NCBI RefSeq assembly: GCF_030408815.1
Contig: NZ_CP047355.1
Location: forward strand, 2,480,001 to 2,544,000
DNA from: Corynebacterium freiburgense
GTDB lineage: Bacteria > Actinomycetota > Actinomycetes > Mycobacteriales > Mycobacteriaceae
Length of the DNA: 64,000 bases
Direction of reading: 5' to 3'
Below are positions 24,152-33,537 of this stretch, one piece after another (position 1 is the first letter of the stretch; each line of letters starts with the position of its first letter). The position numbers were made by a program, and so were the translations under genes. Under the pieces are notes generated by a model. The model was not told the DNA's origin. It ran no database searches and saw only the letters and a list, made by a program, of their open reading frames with translations.

Positions 24152-24514
24152 CGCCCTCCAAAGTCACCGCGAGGAAGGCCCCCGCCGACCTCGCGTTTCG
24201 GCATGCCTAAGCCCAGGACCTTTGTCTAACTTTTCTTGCCCCTGGGTTTGCTTTTGGGTTGGCTGTGTGTCCTTGTGTGGACTCGTGCTGGGCTGGAAAA
24301 GGCAGATCTGACATTGTGCACCAGCCAATAATCCATTTCCCCAGGTCACGATCCCTACAGGTTGTGCCTGATGCAACATCTGCCTTTCTACAGCCTTTTC
24401 ACTGCCTTTTCGCCCAGGGAAACCATCCCTGTCGGCGCAGCCCTAGCCGACCAGGTGAACCGAACTCACCCAGCCGCCTCGGGAACATGTTATGCCTAGA
24501 CCCGGTGGTTTTGC
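24152..24514. other. Intergenic region with inverted GGCAGAT/ATCTGCC motifs
   Basis: The 363 bp between DUF3073 and purM hold no gene. AAAGGCAGAT (24298-24307) and ATCTGCCTTT (24378-24387) form an inverted pair 70 bp apart. A similar pair recurs at 59033-59121. Confidence 0.5.
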
Positions 24515-25585
24515 TTAGTAGCCGGGGTGTTCGCCAATCATGTTTACGCGGTTGGTGTCATTGTTTTCGGCTTTGCGGATTGTGCCGAGTTCCCAGGCTT
24601 CAATATGGCGTGCTGTCAGCATGGCGAGTGCGCGGTCTCGATCTTGTGGAGCGATAACTGCGATCATCCCCACCCCCATATTGAAAGTTTTTTCCATTTC
24701 ACTTTGTGGTACTTTGCCGAGTGCTGCAATGGTCCGGAAGATTTGGCTTGGGGTCCATGTTGCACGGCTAATGTCCGCTGTAAGTCCCTCGGGGATTACT
24801 CGAGAGAGGTTTCCTGCGAGCCCTCCCCCGGTGACATGGCAGAAGGTGTGGGTTTCACATTCGGATGCAAGTGCTAAGCAGTCAAGTGCATAGATTTTTG
24901 TGGGTTCAAGAAGCTCTTCGCCTAGGGTTCGGCCAAGTTCTTCCATATAGCCGTCGAGAGGAAGTCCAGCTTTTTCTAAAAGTACGTGCCGCGCTAGTGA
25001 ATATCCGTTCGAGTGGAGGCCGCTGGATTTCATGCCGATTACGATGTCGCCAGCACGTACTCGTTCGGGGCCTAGGACACTGTCGGCTTCTACAACGCCT
25101 ACTGCTGTGGCAGAGACGTCGTAGTGGCTAGGTTCCATAACGCCTGGGTGTTCTGCCGTTTCGCCGCCAAGGAGGGCACATCCGGCTTGCACACACCCTT
25201 CTGCAATACCCGCTACGATTTCGGCTACATGTTCGGGTACTACTTTGCCTACGGCTATATAATCTTGGAGAAACAGCGGTTCGGCACCGCATACTACAAG
25301 GTCGTCGACACACATGGCAACTAAATCGATGCCGATGGTGTCGTGTTTGTTCATAGCTTGGGCTACGGCCAATTTCGTGCCGACGCCGTCGGAACCGGCC
25401 GCCAGCAATGGTTCGCGGTATTTCCCAAGTGCGAATAAACCTGCGAATCCCCCAAGGCCGCCTCGAACCTCCGGGCGAGACGCTCGCTTTGCATGTGGGG
25501 CAAATAATTCGACAGCCCTATCTCCTGCTTCGATATCCACACCTGCGGCGGCATATGAACTGCTCATGTCGGCGTTTTCACTCAT
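24515..25585 (-). CDS. purM: Phosphoribosylformylglycinamidine cyclo-ligase (AIR synthetase)
   Basis: A 356-residue enzyme of purine synthesis, closing FGAM to AIR with ATP. Motifs: AAAGVDIEAGDRAVELFAPHA at the N-terminus, SDGVGTKLAVAQ (nucleotide loop), GIDLVAMCVDDLVVCGAEPLFLQDY and ALLGGETAEHPGVM, then GDIVIGMKSSGLHSNGYSLAR. Full length. It is 34 bp downstream of purF, probably one transcript. Confidence 0.97.
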   Translation of the reverse strand: MSENADMSSSYAAAGVDIEAGDRAVELFAPHAKRASRPEVRGGLGGFAGLFALGKYREPLLAAGSDGVGTKLAVAQAMNKHDTIGIDLVAMCVDDLVVCGAEPLFLQDYIAVGKVVPEHVAEIVAGIAEGCVQAGCALLGGETAEHPGVMEPSHYDVSATAVGVVEADSVLGPERVRAGDIVIGMKSSGLHSNGYSLARHVLLEKAGLPLDGYMEELGRTLGEELLEPTKIYALDCLALASECETHTFCHVTGGGLAGNLSRVIPEGLTADISRATWTPSQIFRTIAALGKVPQSEMEKTFNMGVGMIAVIAPQDRDRALAMLTARHIEAWELGTIRKAENNDTNRVNMIGEHPGY

Positions 25586-25619
25586 GTATTTCCTCTATTT
25601 CGGATGTTCGGTCACGCAG

Positions 25620-27152
25620 CTACATCGTATTCTGCATGGTGCGGACTAGGTCAGCGTTATGGTTTCCTTTTGGCAGGCCAAGAGGATATTTACCATCAAA
25701 GCATGCACAGCAGAGTTCATTTCGTTTTTGCCGGGTTGCTTCGACCATATTGTCCACAGACACAAAACCGAGGGAGTCTGCACCAATGGCTGTTCCCACT
25801 GCCTGAACGATTGCTTCTTCGTCATCGCCTTCAACACAGTTGGCAAGCAATTCACCTGGGCTAGCAAAGTCAATGCCATAAAAACATGGCCATTTCACAG
25901 GTGGAGAAGCGATTCGTACATGGACTTCGGCGGCCCCAGCTTCACGGAGCATTCGAATAAGTGCTCGTTGCGTATTACCGCGAACAATTGAGTCATCCAC
26001 AACAACTAGACGCTTACCAGCAATAACTTCGCGAAGTGGGTTGAGTTTTAACCGAATACCCAATTGCCGGATCGTCTGCGAAGGTTGAATAAATGTTCGC
26101 CCAACATATGCGTTTTTGACCAGTCCTTGGCCGAAGGGGATTCCAGATCCTTGGGCGTAGCCGACGGCGGCTGGAGTTCCAGAGTCAGGAACTGGAATTA
26201 CCAGGTCACCTTCAGCTGGGCACTCTTGTGCTAATCGACGCCCAATTTCCACGCGCGTTGCGTTCACTGCGCGACCTCGAATAATTGAATCTGGCCTCGC
26301 TAAATAGACATATTCGAAAACACAACCCTTATGGTTGGTTTCACCGAAGCGTTCGGAGCGAATTCCAGCTTCATTAATGCTAATCAGTTCGCCGGGTTCA
26401 ACTTCCCGCACAAATGAAGCACCAACAATGTCAAGAGCTGCAGTTTCCGAGGCCACAACCCAGCCACGCTCTAACCTCCCGAGCGCTAACGGGCGAACTC
26501 CATATGGGTCTCTGGCTGCGTAGAGGGTCGTGCCGTCGGTAAACGTTAGGCAGAAAGCTCCTTCGATTCGCGGCAGCAGTGATTTGGCGGAATCGACCAC
26601 GGATTGCCCATCACGCATTCCGTCGGCGAGCAGAGCACACATTACATCGGAGTCCGAAGGGCTGTTCGCTTTATCAACGAGCCCCTTCGTGGCTGCCTCA
26701 TCTAGTAACTCGGTGTAGTTCACCAGGTTTCCATTGTGTCCAAGCGCTACATCCGTACCATCTGGAGAAACCCGAAACATCGGCTGCGCGTTTTCCCAGC
26801 AGATTCCGCCTGCGGTGGAATAGCGCGTATGGCCAATGGCCACGTCACCACGCAGCGATTCGAGAGTTTTTTCGTCAAAGATTTGAGAGACCAATCCGAT
26901 ATCTTTAAATACAACGATCTGGTCACCATCACCAACAGCAATGCCTGCAGCTTCTTGACCACGATGCTGCAACGCATACATGCCGTAGTACGTCAGTTTG
27001 GACACCTCCTCCCCTGGTGCCCATACCCCGAAAACACCACATTCTTCGCGGGGCGCTTGTTCGCCGTGGTCATCGAATCCGTCATTGTTGGTGGGCGCGG
27101 GACGGTGAATTGTCGCGCGCAGGGATTTCTCCAAAGGTGCCACGGGAGACAA
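25620..27152 (-). CDS. purF: Amidophosphoribosyltransferase
   Basis: A 510-residue enzyme, first committed step of purine synthesis: PRPP + Gln to phosphoribosylamine. A propeptide (about 37 residues) precedes the catalytic Cys in REECGVFGVWAPGEE, so it is the processed, Fe-S type. The glutaminase has YALQHRGQEAAGIAV and GHTRYSTAGG. The PRPP loop is RLVVVDDSIVRGNTQRALIRML. Upstream of purM; overproduction is normally prevented by AMP/GMP feedback. Confidence 0.97.
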   Translation of the reverse strand: MSPVAPLEKSLRATIHRPAPTNNDGFDDHGEQAPREECGVFGVWAPGEEVSKLTYYGMYALQHRGQEAAGIAVGDGDQIVVFKDIGLVSQIFDEKTLESLRGDVAIGHTRYSTAGGICWENAQPMFRVSPDGTDVALGHNGNLVNYTELLDEAATKGLVDKANSPSDSDVMCALLADGMRDGQSVVDSAKSLLPRIEGAFCLTFTDGTTLYAARDPYGVRPLALGRLERGWVVASETAALDIVGASFVREVEPGELISINEAGIRSERFGETNHKGCVFEYVYLARPDSIIRGRAVNATRVEIGRRLAQECPAEGDLVIPVPDSGTPAAVGYAQGSGIPFGQGLVKNAYVGRTFIQPSQTIRQLGIRLKLNPLREVIAGKRLVVVDDSIVRGNTQRALIRMLREAGAAEVHVRIASPPVKWPCFYGIDFASPGELLANCVEGDDEEAIVQAVGTAIGADSLGFVSVDNMVEATRQKRNELCCACFDGKYPLGLPKGNHNADLVRTMQNTM

Positions 27153-27193
27153 TCGTAGCGCTTGATTGGGTTATGCCCTAATAAAGCTCGGCA

Positions 27194-27889
27194 CTATGCC
27201 CCAAAAGCAACACCGAACACAACGCCGATCACATAGGTCACCCCCAATGCCACCGCACCACCAATAATTAAACGTGCCACTGACCTGCCATGATGAGCAT
27301 CAGCCAGCCACGCCGAAACGCTGCCGGTAATACCCAAAGAAACAAGGGTAGCCACAAGGGTAATACTCACCCGCCAATCATTGGGGGCGATCAAAACTGC
27401 CACTAGTGGCAGCAAAGCACCTAGGACAAACGAAATCGCCGAAGATATTGCGGCTAGACGGGGGTCAGTAAGTTCTTTAGAGTCGATGCCGAGTTCGATG
27501 TCTAGGTGGGCTGAAAGAGGATCCTCTTCAGTAAGCTCAACAACCGCCCGCTCAGCAGTTTCCATGCTCAAGCCTTTCCCTTGCAAAATGCCCACAAGTT
27601 CGAGTCGCTCAGCTTCAGGCGTATGTTCTAAGTCCCAGCGCTCCTTTTCCACCAATGCCCGCTCCGTATCACGTTGCGCAGACACCGAAACATATTCACC
27701 AAGAGCCATGCTTACCGCTCCAGAAACCAGCGCTGCAAAGCCAGCTGTAGCGATAACGCTTGACGACGCCCCGGTAGCGGCAACGCCAATAACTAAACCA
27801 GCGGTGGAAACAATGCCGTCATTGGCACCTAATACACCTGCACGTAACCAGTTGAGTTTTGAGTTTAATGTTTGAGAATCACCATTCAT
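27194..27889 (-). CDS. VIT1/CCC1-family metal (Fe2+/Mn2+) transporter
   Basis: A 231-residue membrane protein. LRAGVLGANDGIVSTAGLVIGVA and GAVSMALGEYVSVSAQRDTE are the family signatures (helices 1-2), followed by a cytosolic Glu-rich metal-binding loop (about 70-140) and three more helices (about 150-230). Family members move Fe2+ or Mn2+ out of the cytoplasm. An 18-bp perfect palindrome lies 5 bases upstream of the ATG, so expression is probably controlled there. Confidence 0.87.
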   Translation of the reverse strand: MNGDSQTLNSKLNWLRAGVLGANDGIVSTAGLVIGVAATGASSSVIATAGFAALVSGAVSMALGEYVSVSAQRDTERALVEKERWDLEHTPEAERLELVGILQGKGLSMETAERAVVELTEEDPLSAHLDIELGIDSKELTDPRLAAISSAISFVLGALLPLVAVLIAPNDWRVSITLVATLVSLGITGSVSAWLADAHHGRSVARLIIGGAVALGVTYVIGVVFGVAFGA

Positions 27890-27894
27890 ACCCC

Positions 27895-27938
27895 AAGCCT
27901 ATACATATGTGCATAGATGCGCACATATGTATAGGCTT
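27895..27938. promoter_or_regulatory. 18-bp perfect inverted repeat just before the VIT-type gene
   Basis: AAGCCTATACATATGTGC (27895-27912) and its exact complement (27921-27938) flank an 8-base loop. It lies between the stop of the sterol-carrier gene (27955) and the ATG of the transporter (27889); as RNA its stem would end next to the GGGG ribosome site. It does not match DtxR boxes. It could be a metal-regulator operator, a translational hairpin or a weak terminator. Confidence 0.55.
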
Positions 27939-27954
27939 GGCTTTGTGGGACACT

Positions 27955-28332
27955 TTAAGGCTCCAAAGGCACAATGGGCAGCCAATGTGCAATGTCTGCC
28001 GCACGCGTACCTGAGATATCAACATCGGGGGCGTCGAGAAGCGATGCAAGTCCAGTAGCCAATCGAAGCCATGTGCGAGGATCAGTTTCCACGACATTCG
28101 GCGGCGTACCCCGCGTGTGGCGGGGGCCATCGATACATTGCACAGCAACAAACGGCGGGACCCTCACTTCCACACTGCTACCAGGAGCTATCTGTTCAAG
28201 TGTACGGGCCGTTAGTCGAACAGCTTTTGCAATCGCTGTCCGCGGCGGTGTCGGGGCAGCATCACTTCGGAGCCAGTCAGCCACCGCCACCACGGCAGCT
28301 TGGGTTTCAGTCGCAGAGATAACACGCTTCAC
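27955..28332 (-). CDS. Sterol-carrier-family protein (SCP-like)
   Basis: A 125-residue protein (DWLRSDAAPTPPRTAIAKAVRLTARTL, PGSSVEVRVPPFVAVQC, TDPRTWLRLATGLASL). This matches the short corynebacterial 'sterol carrier family' proteins, including the MDMSCP2-like TDPRTWLRLATG segment. Lipid binding is inferred; the substrate is unknown. Divergent from the thioesterase at 28386 (54 bp). Confidence 0.65.
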   Translation of the reverse strand: MKRVISATETQAAVVAVADWLRSDAAPTPPRTAIAKAVRLTARTLEQIAPGSSVEVRVPPFVAVQCIDGPRHTRGTPPNVVETDPRTWLRLATGLASLLDAPDVDISGTRAADIAHWLPIVPLEP

Positions 28333-28385
28333 AAAAGTGAAGCCTACCGTTCTAAGCTATAACTACAGCGAAGAAAGGAAGCAGT

Positions 28386-29354
28386 ATGTCCCAACGCGCC
28401 GCCAGCGTAACCCTGCGTTTTATGGCTGCCCCTACAGATATCATTATGGCTGGTAACCACGGAGTTTCCGGCGGCCGAGTCTTAGAATGGATCGATAAAG
28501 CCGCCTATGCCTGCGCGGTGGGTTGGTCTGGGGCATATTGCGTAACCGCCTACGTGGGACACATTCACTTCACTCGCCCAATTCCTAGCGGGCATATGGT
28601 CGAAGTGCGCTCCCGGATAGCAATGACGGGGCGCTCATCCATGCATATCGTAAACGAGGTACTCTCCGCCGACCCGCGCGAAGGTGTATTCACACGTGCA
28701 TGCGACTGCTTAGTCATCTTCGTAGCAAAAGATGCCGAAACCGGAAAACCCCAAGCAGTCCCAGAATTCATCCCTAACACCGACGAAGAACGACGAGTCC
28801 TCGACGCCGCACTTTCCCGCATAGACTTGCGCAAAGCCATTGAAAAAGAAATGGGTGAACAAACATATGTTGGCCCCTCCGAGGCACCACGACTAATTAC
28901 CCGCTTCCTCGCAAAACCAACCGACGTAAACTGGGGCGGAAAAGTACATGGTGGCACCGCAATGGAATGGATTGACGAAGCTGGTACCGCCTGCACGATG
29001 GAATGGTCAGGGGAACATACGGTTGCCGTCTATGCTGGCGGTATTCGGTTCTATCGTCCAATCCAAATCGGCGATTTGATCGAAGTCGATGCGCGGTTAA
29101 TGCGTACCGATGCCCGATCAATGCAAATGTCTGTGCACGTTCGATCAGGTGCTCCCCGTGGCGGACGCGATGCACTGGAAACCGCAATCCACGCAACAAT
29201 CACCTATATTGCCGTTGATATAGATGGATTCCCGCTCCCCGCACGACCATTTGTTCCCCGATCCACCGAAGATGTTCGGCTTGCAAACCATGCGGCCAAG
29301 CTCCGCGAACTCCGCGCTCAATACGCACCGAAACCACTGATCAGCCGAAAATAA
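28386..29354 (+). CDS. Double-hotdog acyl-CoA thioesterase
   Basis: A 322-residue protein with two hotdog domains (about 5-130 and 165-295). The first has AGNHGVSGGRVLEWIDKAAYACA and the second VNWGGKVHGGTAMEWIDEAGTACTMEWSG: the BFIT/CTE-II-type acyl-CoA hydrolase pattern, with conserved Asn/His-Gly-Gly and Asp. It hydrolyses acyl-CoA to free acid and CoA. The ribosome site GAAAGGAAG is well placed. Confidence 0.87.
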   Translation: MSQRAASVTLRFMAAPTDIIMAGNHGVSGGRVLEWIDKAAYACAVGWSGAYCVTAYVGHIHFTRPIPSGHMVEVRSRIAMTGRSSMHIVNEVLSADPREGVFTRACDCLVIFVAKDAETGKPQAVPEFIPNTDEERRVLDAALSRIDLRKAIEKEMGEQTYVGPSEAPRLITRFLAKPTDVNWGGKVHGGTAMEWIDEAGTACTMEWSGEHTVAVYAGGIRFYRPIQIGDLIEVDARLMRTDARSMQMSVHVRSGAPRGGRDALETAIHATITYIAVDIDGFPLPARPFVPRSTEDVRLANHAAKLRELRAQYAPKPLISRK

Positions 29355-29360
29355 AAACAT

Positions 29361-29388
29361 GTGCGCACCAGCGCCACATGGTGCGCAC
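29361..29388. terminator. Bidirectional-type hairpin between convergent genes
   Basis: GTGCGCACCA-gcgccaca-TGGTGCGCAC: 10-bp perfect stem. Read on the minus strand it is followed by ATGTTTTTATTTT, a good T-run, so it would stop leftward transcripts from the HlyIII gene. It lies 7 bp after the thioesterase stop. Confidence 0.65.
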
Positions 29389-29519
29389 CTTCAGTCACTT
29401 TGCCATACCAAAACCAACCCATCCTTTAAATAAAAGAAAACGTTGACGCACTAACAGTCCACCGCAACCGCAACGATCCTACAGACTCAGGTGCGAAAAT
29501 ATGAGCGACTAGCCCCCCC

Positions 29520-30221
29520 CTACGCCCCCGTCTGAACTACTACCATCCACACAGCAATAAGGTGTAAAACCCCGGCCATCACCGTAGCCAGATGGAAATG
29601 CTCATGGTACCCAAACCATCGCGCATTACGTCCTGGCCACCGCAGCGCATAAAACATTGCACCGAATGAATATACGATTCCACCGGCAAACAGCAACCAT
29701 ACAACCGCAGGCCCCGCATTTACCCAAAGTTGCGAAATTAGGGGAATAACTAACCACCCCAGCACCAGGTACACGACCACATCCAACCAACGCGGATGTG
29801 GCACCAAGGACAATATCACGCTTATCGACGCCCCACCCCACACCGCCGCCAAAAGCCAAGTAGCGGCAACTGGAGACAAAATCATAGAAACCAGTGGAGT
29901 GTATGTCGCCGCTATAAAGACCGCTATCGTGGAATGGTCGGCCCATTTCCACCAAGCTATAGCGCGCGCTGAACGCCAAGGAACACAATGATACGCAGCG
30001 GAAACGCCAAACAATTGCAATAAACCAACCGCATATACAGTGACCGCAAACGCGAAAACTCCCGGAAGGGTCATCCACGAAAAAGTTGTTAAAACGGCCC
30101 CAGAAACGGAGGCTAAAAATGCTGCCGCCACATGAAACCAACCTCGGGCTCGTGGGCGTGGGCCTCGATCAACCACCCAGCGGGTTTTGGGTATTAACCT
30201 CGACTTTTCTATTACTGTCAC
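29520..30221 (-). CDS. Hemolysin III / PAQR family membrane protein
   Basis: A 233-residue protein with seven hydrophobic helices. PAQR motifs: AAYHCVPWRS (Ser/His region), WKWADHSTIAVFIAATYTPL with the conserved Asp-His, and the C-terminal GYHEHFHLATVMAGVLHLIAV carrying His pairs that bind zinc in this family. Bacterial members are linked to membrane energetics or lipid homeostasis, not proven hemolysis. Confidence 0.85.
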   Translation of the reverse strand: MTVIEKSRLIPKTRWVVDRGPRPRARGWFHVAAAFLASVSGAVLTTFSWMTLPGVFAFAVTVYAVGLLQLFGVSAAYHCVPWRSARAIAWWKWADHSTIAVFIAATYTPLVSMILSPVAATWLLAAVWGGASISVILSLVPHPRWLDVVVYLVLGWLVIPLISQLWVNAGPAVVWLLFAGGIVYSFGAMFYALRWPGRNARWFGYHEHFHLATVMAGVLHLIAVWMVVVQTGA

Positions 30222-30298
30222 AATAAAACTTTCGGTCGCGTAACTTACGAATGCGTAAAGTCTAGCGCCCTGACTACAAGAGCACCAGTGTTTTAAAA

Positions 30299-32623
30299 TT
30301 ATTCATCTCTGGCCTTTAAACCCTCAACAAGACGAAGTCTTGACACCATGCCGATAGAGAAAAGCCAAACAACCGCAAGCACAAGGCAAGCGATCAATGC
30401 CGCATATACATATGTATCCGGTTGAATCATCTCTTCGAAATATAATTGCGAGTTTGAAAACTTCGAAGACACATACCGAGTTAAATACAATCCTGAGACC
30501 AAACCTAACGGTAATCCCACGAGTATTTGCAGCACCAATTCCTTCAAATATGCAAGCGAAATATCCAGTGGCGTATACCCCAATACACGAAGCACCACAA
30601 ACTCATATTGGCGAGCCAATAGCGAAATTGAAGAAATTGAATACAAAGCAGCAATGCCGAGCATAATAGAGAAAAGAACTAGTAGTGTAATATACATATT
30701 CAATGCAGCGGCATGCTTTTGAAAACTTTCCCGCTCATTTGGAATCGCACTTACGGCCAGTACTGATTCCTCACGCTCCAACTTCTTTTTCGTCTCACCG
30801 ATATTATCCTTCGCACTAGCAAACACCGTAGTAAAAGTTTGTTCTTTTAGCCCTAAATCTTTTTCGGCAGCATTATACGAAGCAATCGCAATAAAACCAA
30901 TATTTTGTTGGCTTAGGCCAGTGACACTAATATCTCCATCTACAACACTGTTTGAGCTTTCAATAGTTACCAAATCCCCTTTGCCAATACCTAGCCTTTC
31001 GGCATAAAATTCCGGCAGTACAATCCCGGCACCATAGGTCATAGGGTTATCGTCCACATCCTGAAAATTATAAATATCGGCTGGTCGGTCCGTAATAATG
31101 AGTGGAAGCTCTTCCCGCCTATCTGCTACCCGCAATGTAGCCGGGACAGTGAGCGCCTTATACTGCGTTTCTAAATTAATATCCTCTGAAAACCCTGGAT
31201 CATTATTAATATGAGTTGGCGGCACTGTAATCGCATAATCATATTTCGCCGTAACATCAAAGTATTCGGTGGTAATTAGCTGATACGAATCCTGAAACCC
31301 CAGGGACATAACCGTCAACGATGTTGAAGCAATCACTCCACAAATCATTGCCAGCGAACGGCCCCAATTTCGAAACGCTGACTTTACGGCGTATCGAGAA
31401 TGAAATGATAGCCGGGCCCAGATGGGAGTTCGCTGTAAGATAATGTCTTTACCACTTTTAGGCGCAGCTGCGTGCATAGCTTCAGCAGGCATTATTCGCA
31501 CAACGCTATAGGTGGCAATCAGCGTTGAAACGACACTAATCACCAATGCGAGCACCGCAGGCAACCAAATATGGTGTAATGATCCTTCAAAGACAAAGAA
31601 TGGCGCAGTGAAAATCTTCTGGTATGTGTGCACCAAATTCGGACCAGCAACCTGAGCAATTCCAATCCCCAACAAAACACCCACAATGGTTGCAACAACA
31701 GCGACAGCACAGTACAGAAAAATAATTTGTACACTACTAGTACCCATCGCTTTTAGAATTCCGATTTGCCTACGGTCCCTTAAAACATTGCGCCGCTGCC
31801 CAACAAAAACCACAATGGATGCGATGCAAAGGAACACGATTGGAAATATATATGCCATCTGATCGAAATCACGCACATCTGCAGTAAAAGCATTCACCGT
31901 ATTTATATCCGGATACTCCGTAATATTGAGTATCTTTTCCCCTAGCAATTGCTCAACACTGCTGATAATCGCATCATTTTCATTGCGCGTCTGGTAAAGC
32001 AACGCAATCTGCTGAAACGGCACTTGGTGCGATTCAAGAAATTCCGTATCCACATACACAACACCAAATAAGGAAACATCCGCAACCGACTCCGTCGGGG
32101 ATTGCTTAAGGTACATTTCTTCCGGAGCAGTAGCAATACCGCTTACATTGCAGGTTGCTTGAAAAAGACGATGCTCAAATGACAAAACATCGCCTGGCTG
32201 GACATTATGCCTCACCGCATATTTGTGGGCCACTAAGCATTCATCAGAATTCCTAGGCGCTTCTCCTTGGTGGATATAAGGAATATTTACCCGAGGATCC
32301 TGGAAATCGTACGACAACAATCGAAGTGTTTTATCACCATCACGAGTATCCAGAGCTGCCCGACGTTGCACCGATTTCACGCCAGCAATATTCGCTAATT
32401 TATCGGCATCATTTTGCGTGAAATCTACGCCATCAATAATTACATCTGGGATTGCATATTCTTGAAAATACCGATGCGAAGATTCATCAAAATTATCCGA
32501 ATTTGTTTTTAGCGTGGCGTAAAAACCAACCGCTACACCAACGATAACAACAAGACCAATAATCGAACTTATACTACGGCGCATTTGGCGAAGCGCATTT
32601 ATAAGAGGCATTAACATTACCAT
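30299..32623 (-). CDS. MacB/FtsX-type ABC transporter permease
   Basis: A 774-residue membrane protein. It has an N-terminal helix (about 17-37), an extracytoplasmic domain (about 40-255), an FtsX core of three helices (about 255-385), a second extracytoplasmic domain (about 430-620) and a last three-helix FtsX core (about 640-765). The two-FtsX layout is typical of lipoprotein/peptide exporters with a separate ATPase. It is AT-richer than its neighbours. No sensor kinase or bacitracin-type regulator is adjacent, so the substrate is unknown. Overlaps the ATPase gene by 7 bp. Confidence 0.85.
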   Translation of the reverse strand: MVMLMPLINALRQMRRSISSIIGLVVIVGVAVGFYATLKTNSDNFDESSHRYFQEYAIPDVIIDGVDFTQNDADKLANIAGVKSVQRRAALDTRDGDKTLRLLSYDFQDPRVNIPYIHQGEAPRNSDECLVAHKYAVRHNVQPGDVLSFEHRLFQATCNVSGIATAPEEMYLKQSPTESVADVSLFGVVYVDTEFLESHQVPFQQIALLYQTRNENDAIISSVEQLLGEKILNITEYPDINTVNAFTADVRDFDQMAYIFPIVFLCIASIVVFVGQRRNVLRDRRQIGILKAMGTSSVQIIFLYCAVAVVATIVGVLLGIGIAQVAGPNLVHTYQKIFTAPFFVFEGSLHHIWLPAVLALVISVVSTLIATYSVVRIMPAEAMHAAAPKSGKDIILQRTPIWARLSFHSRYAVKSAFRNWGRSLAMICGVIASTSLTVMSLGFQDSYQLITTEYFDVTAKYDYAITVPPTHINNDPGFSEDINLETQYKALTVPATLRVADRREELPLIITDRPADIYNFQDVDDNPMTYGAGIVLPEFYAERLGIGKGDLVTIESSNSVVDGDISVTGLSQQNIGFIAIASYNAAEKDLGLKEQTFTTVFASAKDNIGETKKKLEREESVLAVSAIPNERESFQKHAAALNMYITLLVLFSIMLGIAALYSISSISLLARQYEFVVLRVLGYTPLDISLAYLKELVLQILVGLPLGLVSGLYLTRYVSSKFSNSQLYFEEMIQPDTYVYAALIACLVLAVVWLFSIGMVSRLRLVEGLKARDE

Positions 32624-33366
32624 TGCACCTCCGACGCCATAGCGGGATTTTCATTGTAAATTACTTCAGTAATTTCCCCACTTCGCATGGTAATTACCAT
32701 ATCGGCCATTTTGGCAATATCTTTATTATGAGTGATTACTATTATTGAAGTTTCATGCTCACGTTGCAATCGTTGCAACTCCTCTAAAACCTGAACACCT
32801 GTTTCAAAATCTAACGCCCCTGTCGGCTCATCACACAACAGCACTTGTGGCCGTTTTGCCAATGCACGCGCTATCGAAACCCTTTGCTGCTGACCGCCAG
32901 AAAGTTGGTGCGGATAATAATCCAAGCGATCTGCTAGCCCCACAGCAGTAAGGGCATCCTTCGCATCGGCGCGAGTTAGCCCGACCATTGACGTTGCAAA
33001 AATAACATTCTCCAGTACCGTCAGATCTGAAAGTAAATTATACGACTGGAAAATAAACCCCACTTCTTTGCGTCGAAATTTTGTTAGTTTTCGCGCAGAA
33101 AAAATACTAATATCAACGCCGCGAAATAAAATCGATCCTGACGTTGGTGAGTCCATTCCCCCTAGAAGATTAAGCAAGGTGCTTTTCCCAGAACCACTCG
33201 CCCCCAAAACAACAATAAACTTTGAGGCAGGAATATCTATTGTAATATCGCGCAATGCATGGACTTCAGCTGGTTTAACCCCATAAACTTTGGAAATGTG
33301 TTTTAAAGCGTACAACATTTTTCTGTCCACTTCATTTTTATTTTTGACTGCGCTTTTAAAGCCCAT
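32617..33366 (-). CDS. LolD/MacB-type ABC transporter ATPase
   Basis: A 249-residue ATPase. Walker [11 protein letters not shown]-loop FIFQSYNLL, signature [16 protein letters not shown], Walker [14 protein letters not shown]-loop VITHNKD, all intact. It pairs with the permease downstream. The first 16 residues ([16 protein letters not shown]) precede a natural start at [13 protein letters not shown], so the true start may be 33318. Confidence 0.93.
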   Translation of the reverse strand: MGFKSAVKNKNEVDRKMLYALKHISKVYGVKPAEVHALRDITIDIPASKFIVVLGASGSGKSTLLNLLGGMDSPTSGSILFRGVDISIFSARKLTKFRRKEVGFIFQSYNLLSDLTVLENVIFATSMVGLTRADAKDALTAVGLADRLDYYPHQLSGGQQQRVSIARALAKRPQVLLCDEPTGALDFETGVQVLEELQRLQREHETSIIVITHNKDIAKMADMVITMRSGEITEVIYNENPAMASEVQW

Positions 33367-33465
33367 ACTAGTTCCACCTAAGTTTGAATGTGAAGCCTCA
33401 GTAACCCATTACTTCTGGGGTCCACGACCGCACCCAGTAAGGCCACTTTAAACATTAAAGGCACA

Positions 33466-33501
33466 CAAAAATAAGGCACCCGGTCATTCCGAATGCCTTA
33501 T
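33466..33501 (-). terminator. Rho-independent terminator of the purSQL operon
   Basis: On the minus strand ATAAGGCA ... TGCCTTAT (8-bp stem, 15-base loop) is followed by TTTTTGTGTG, 37 bp after the purL stop. Confidence 0.75.
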
Positions 33502-33537
33502 CTTTTATGGTTGTTTAGCGCGAAACCAGCGTCCTAA

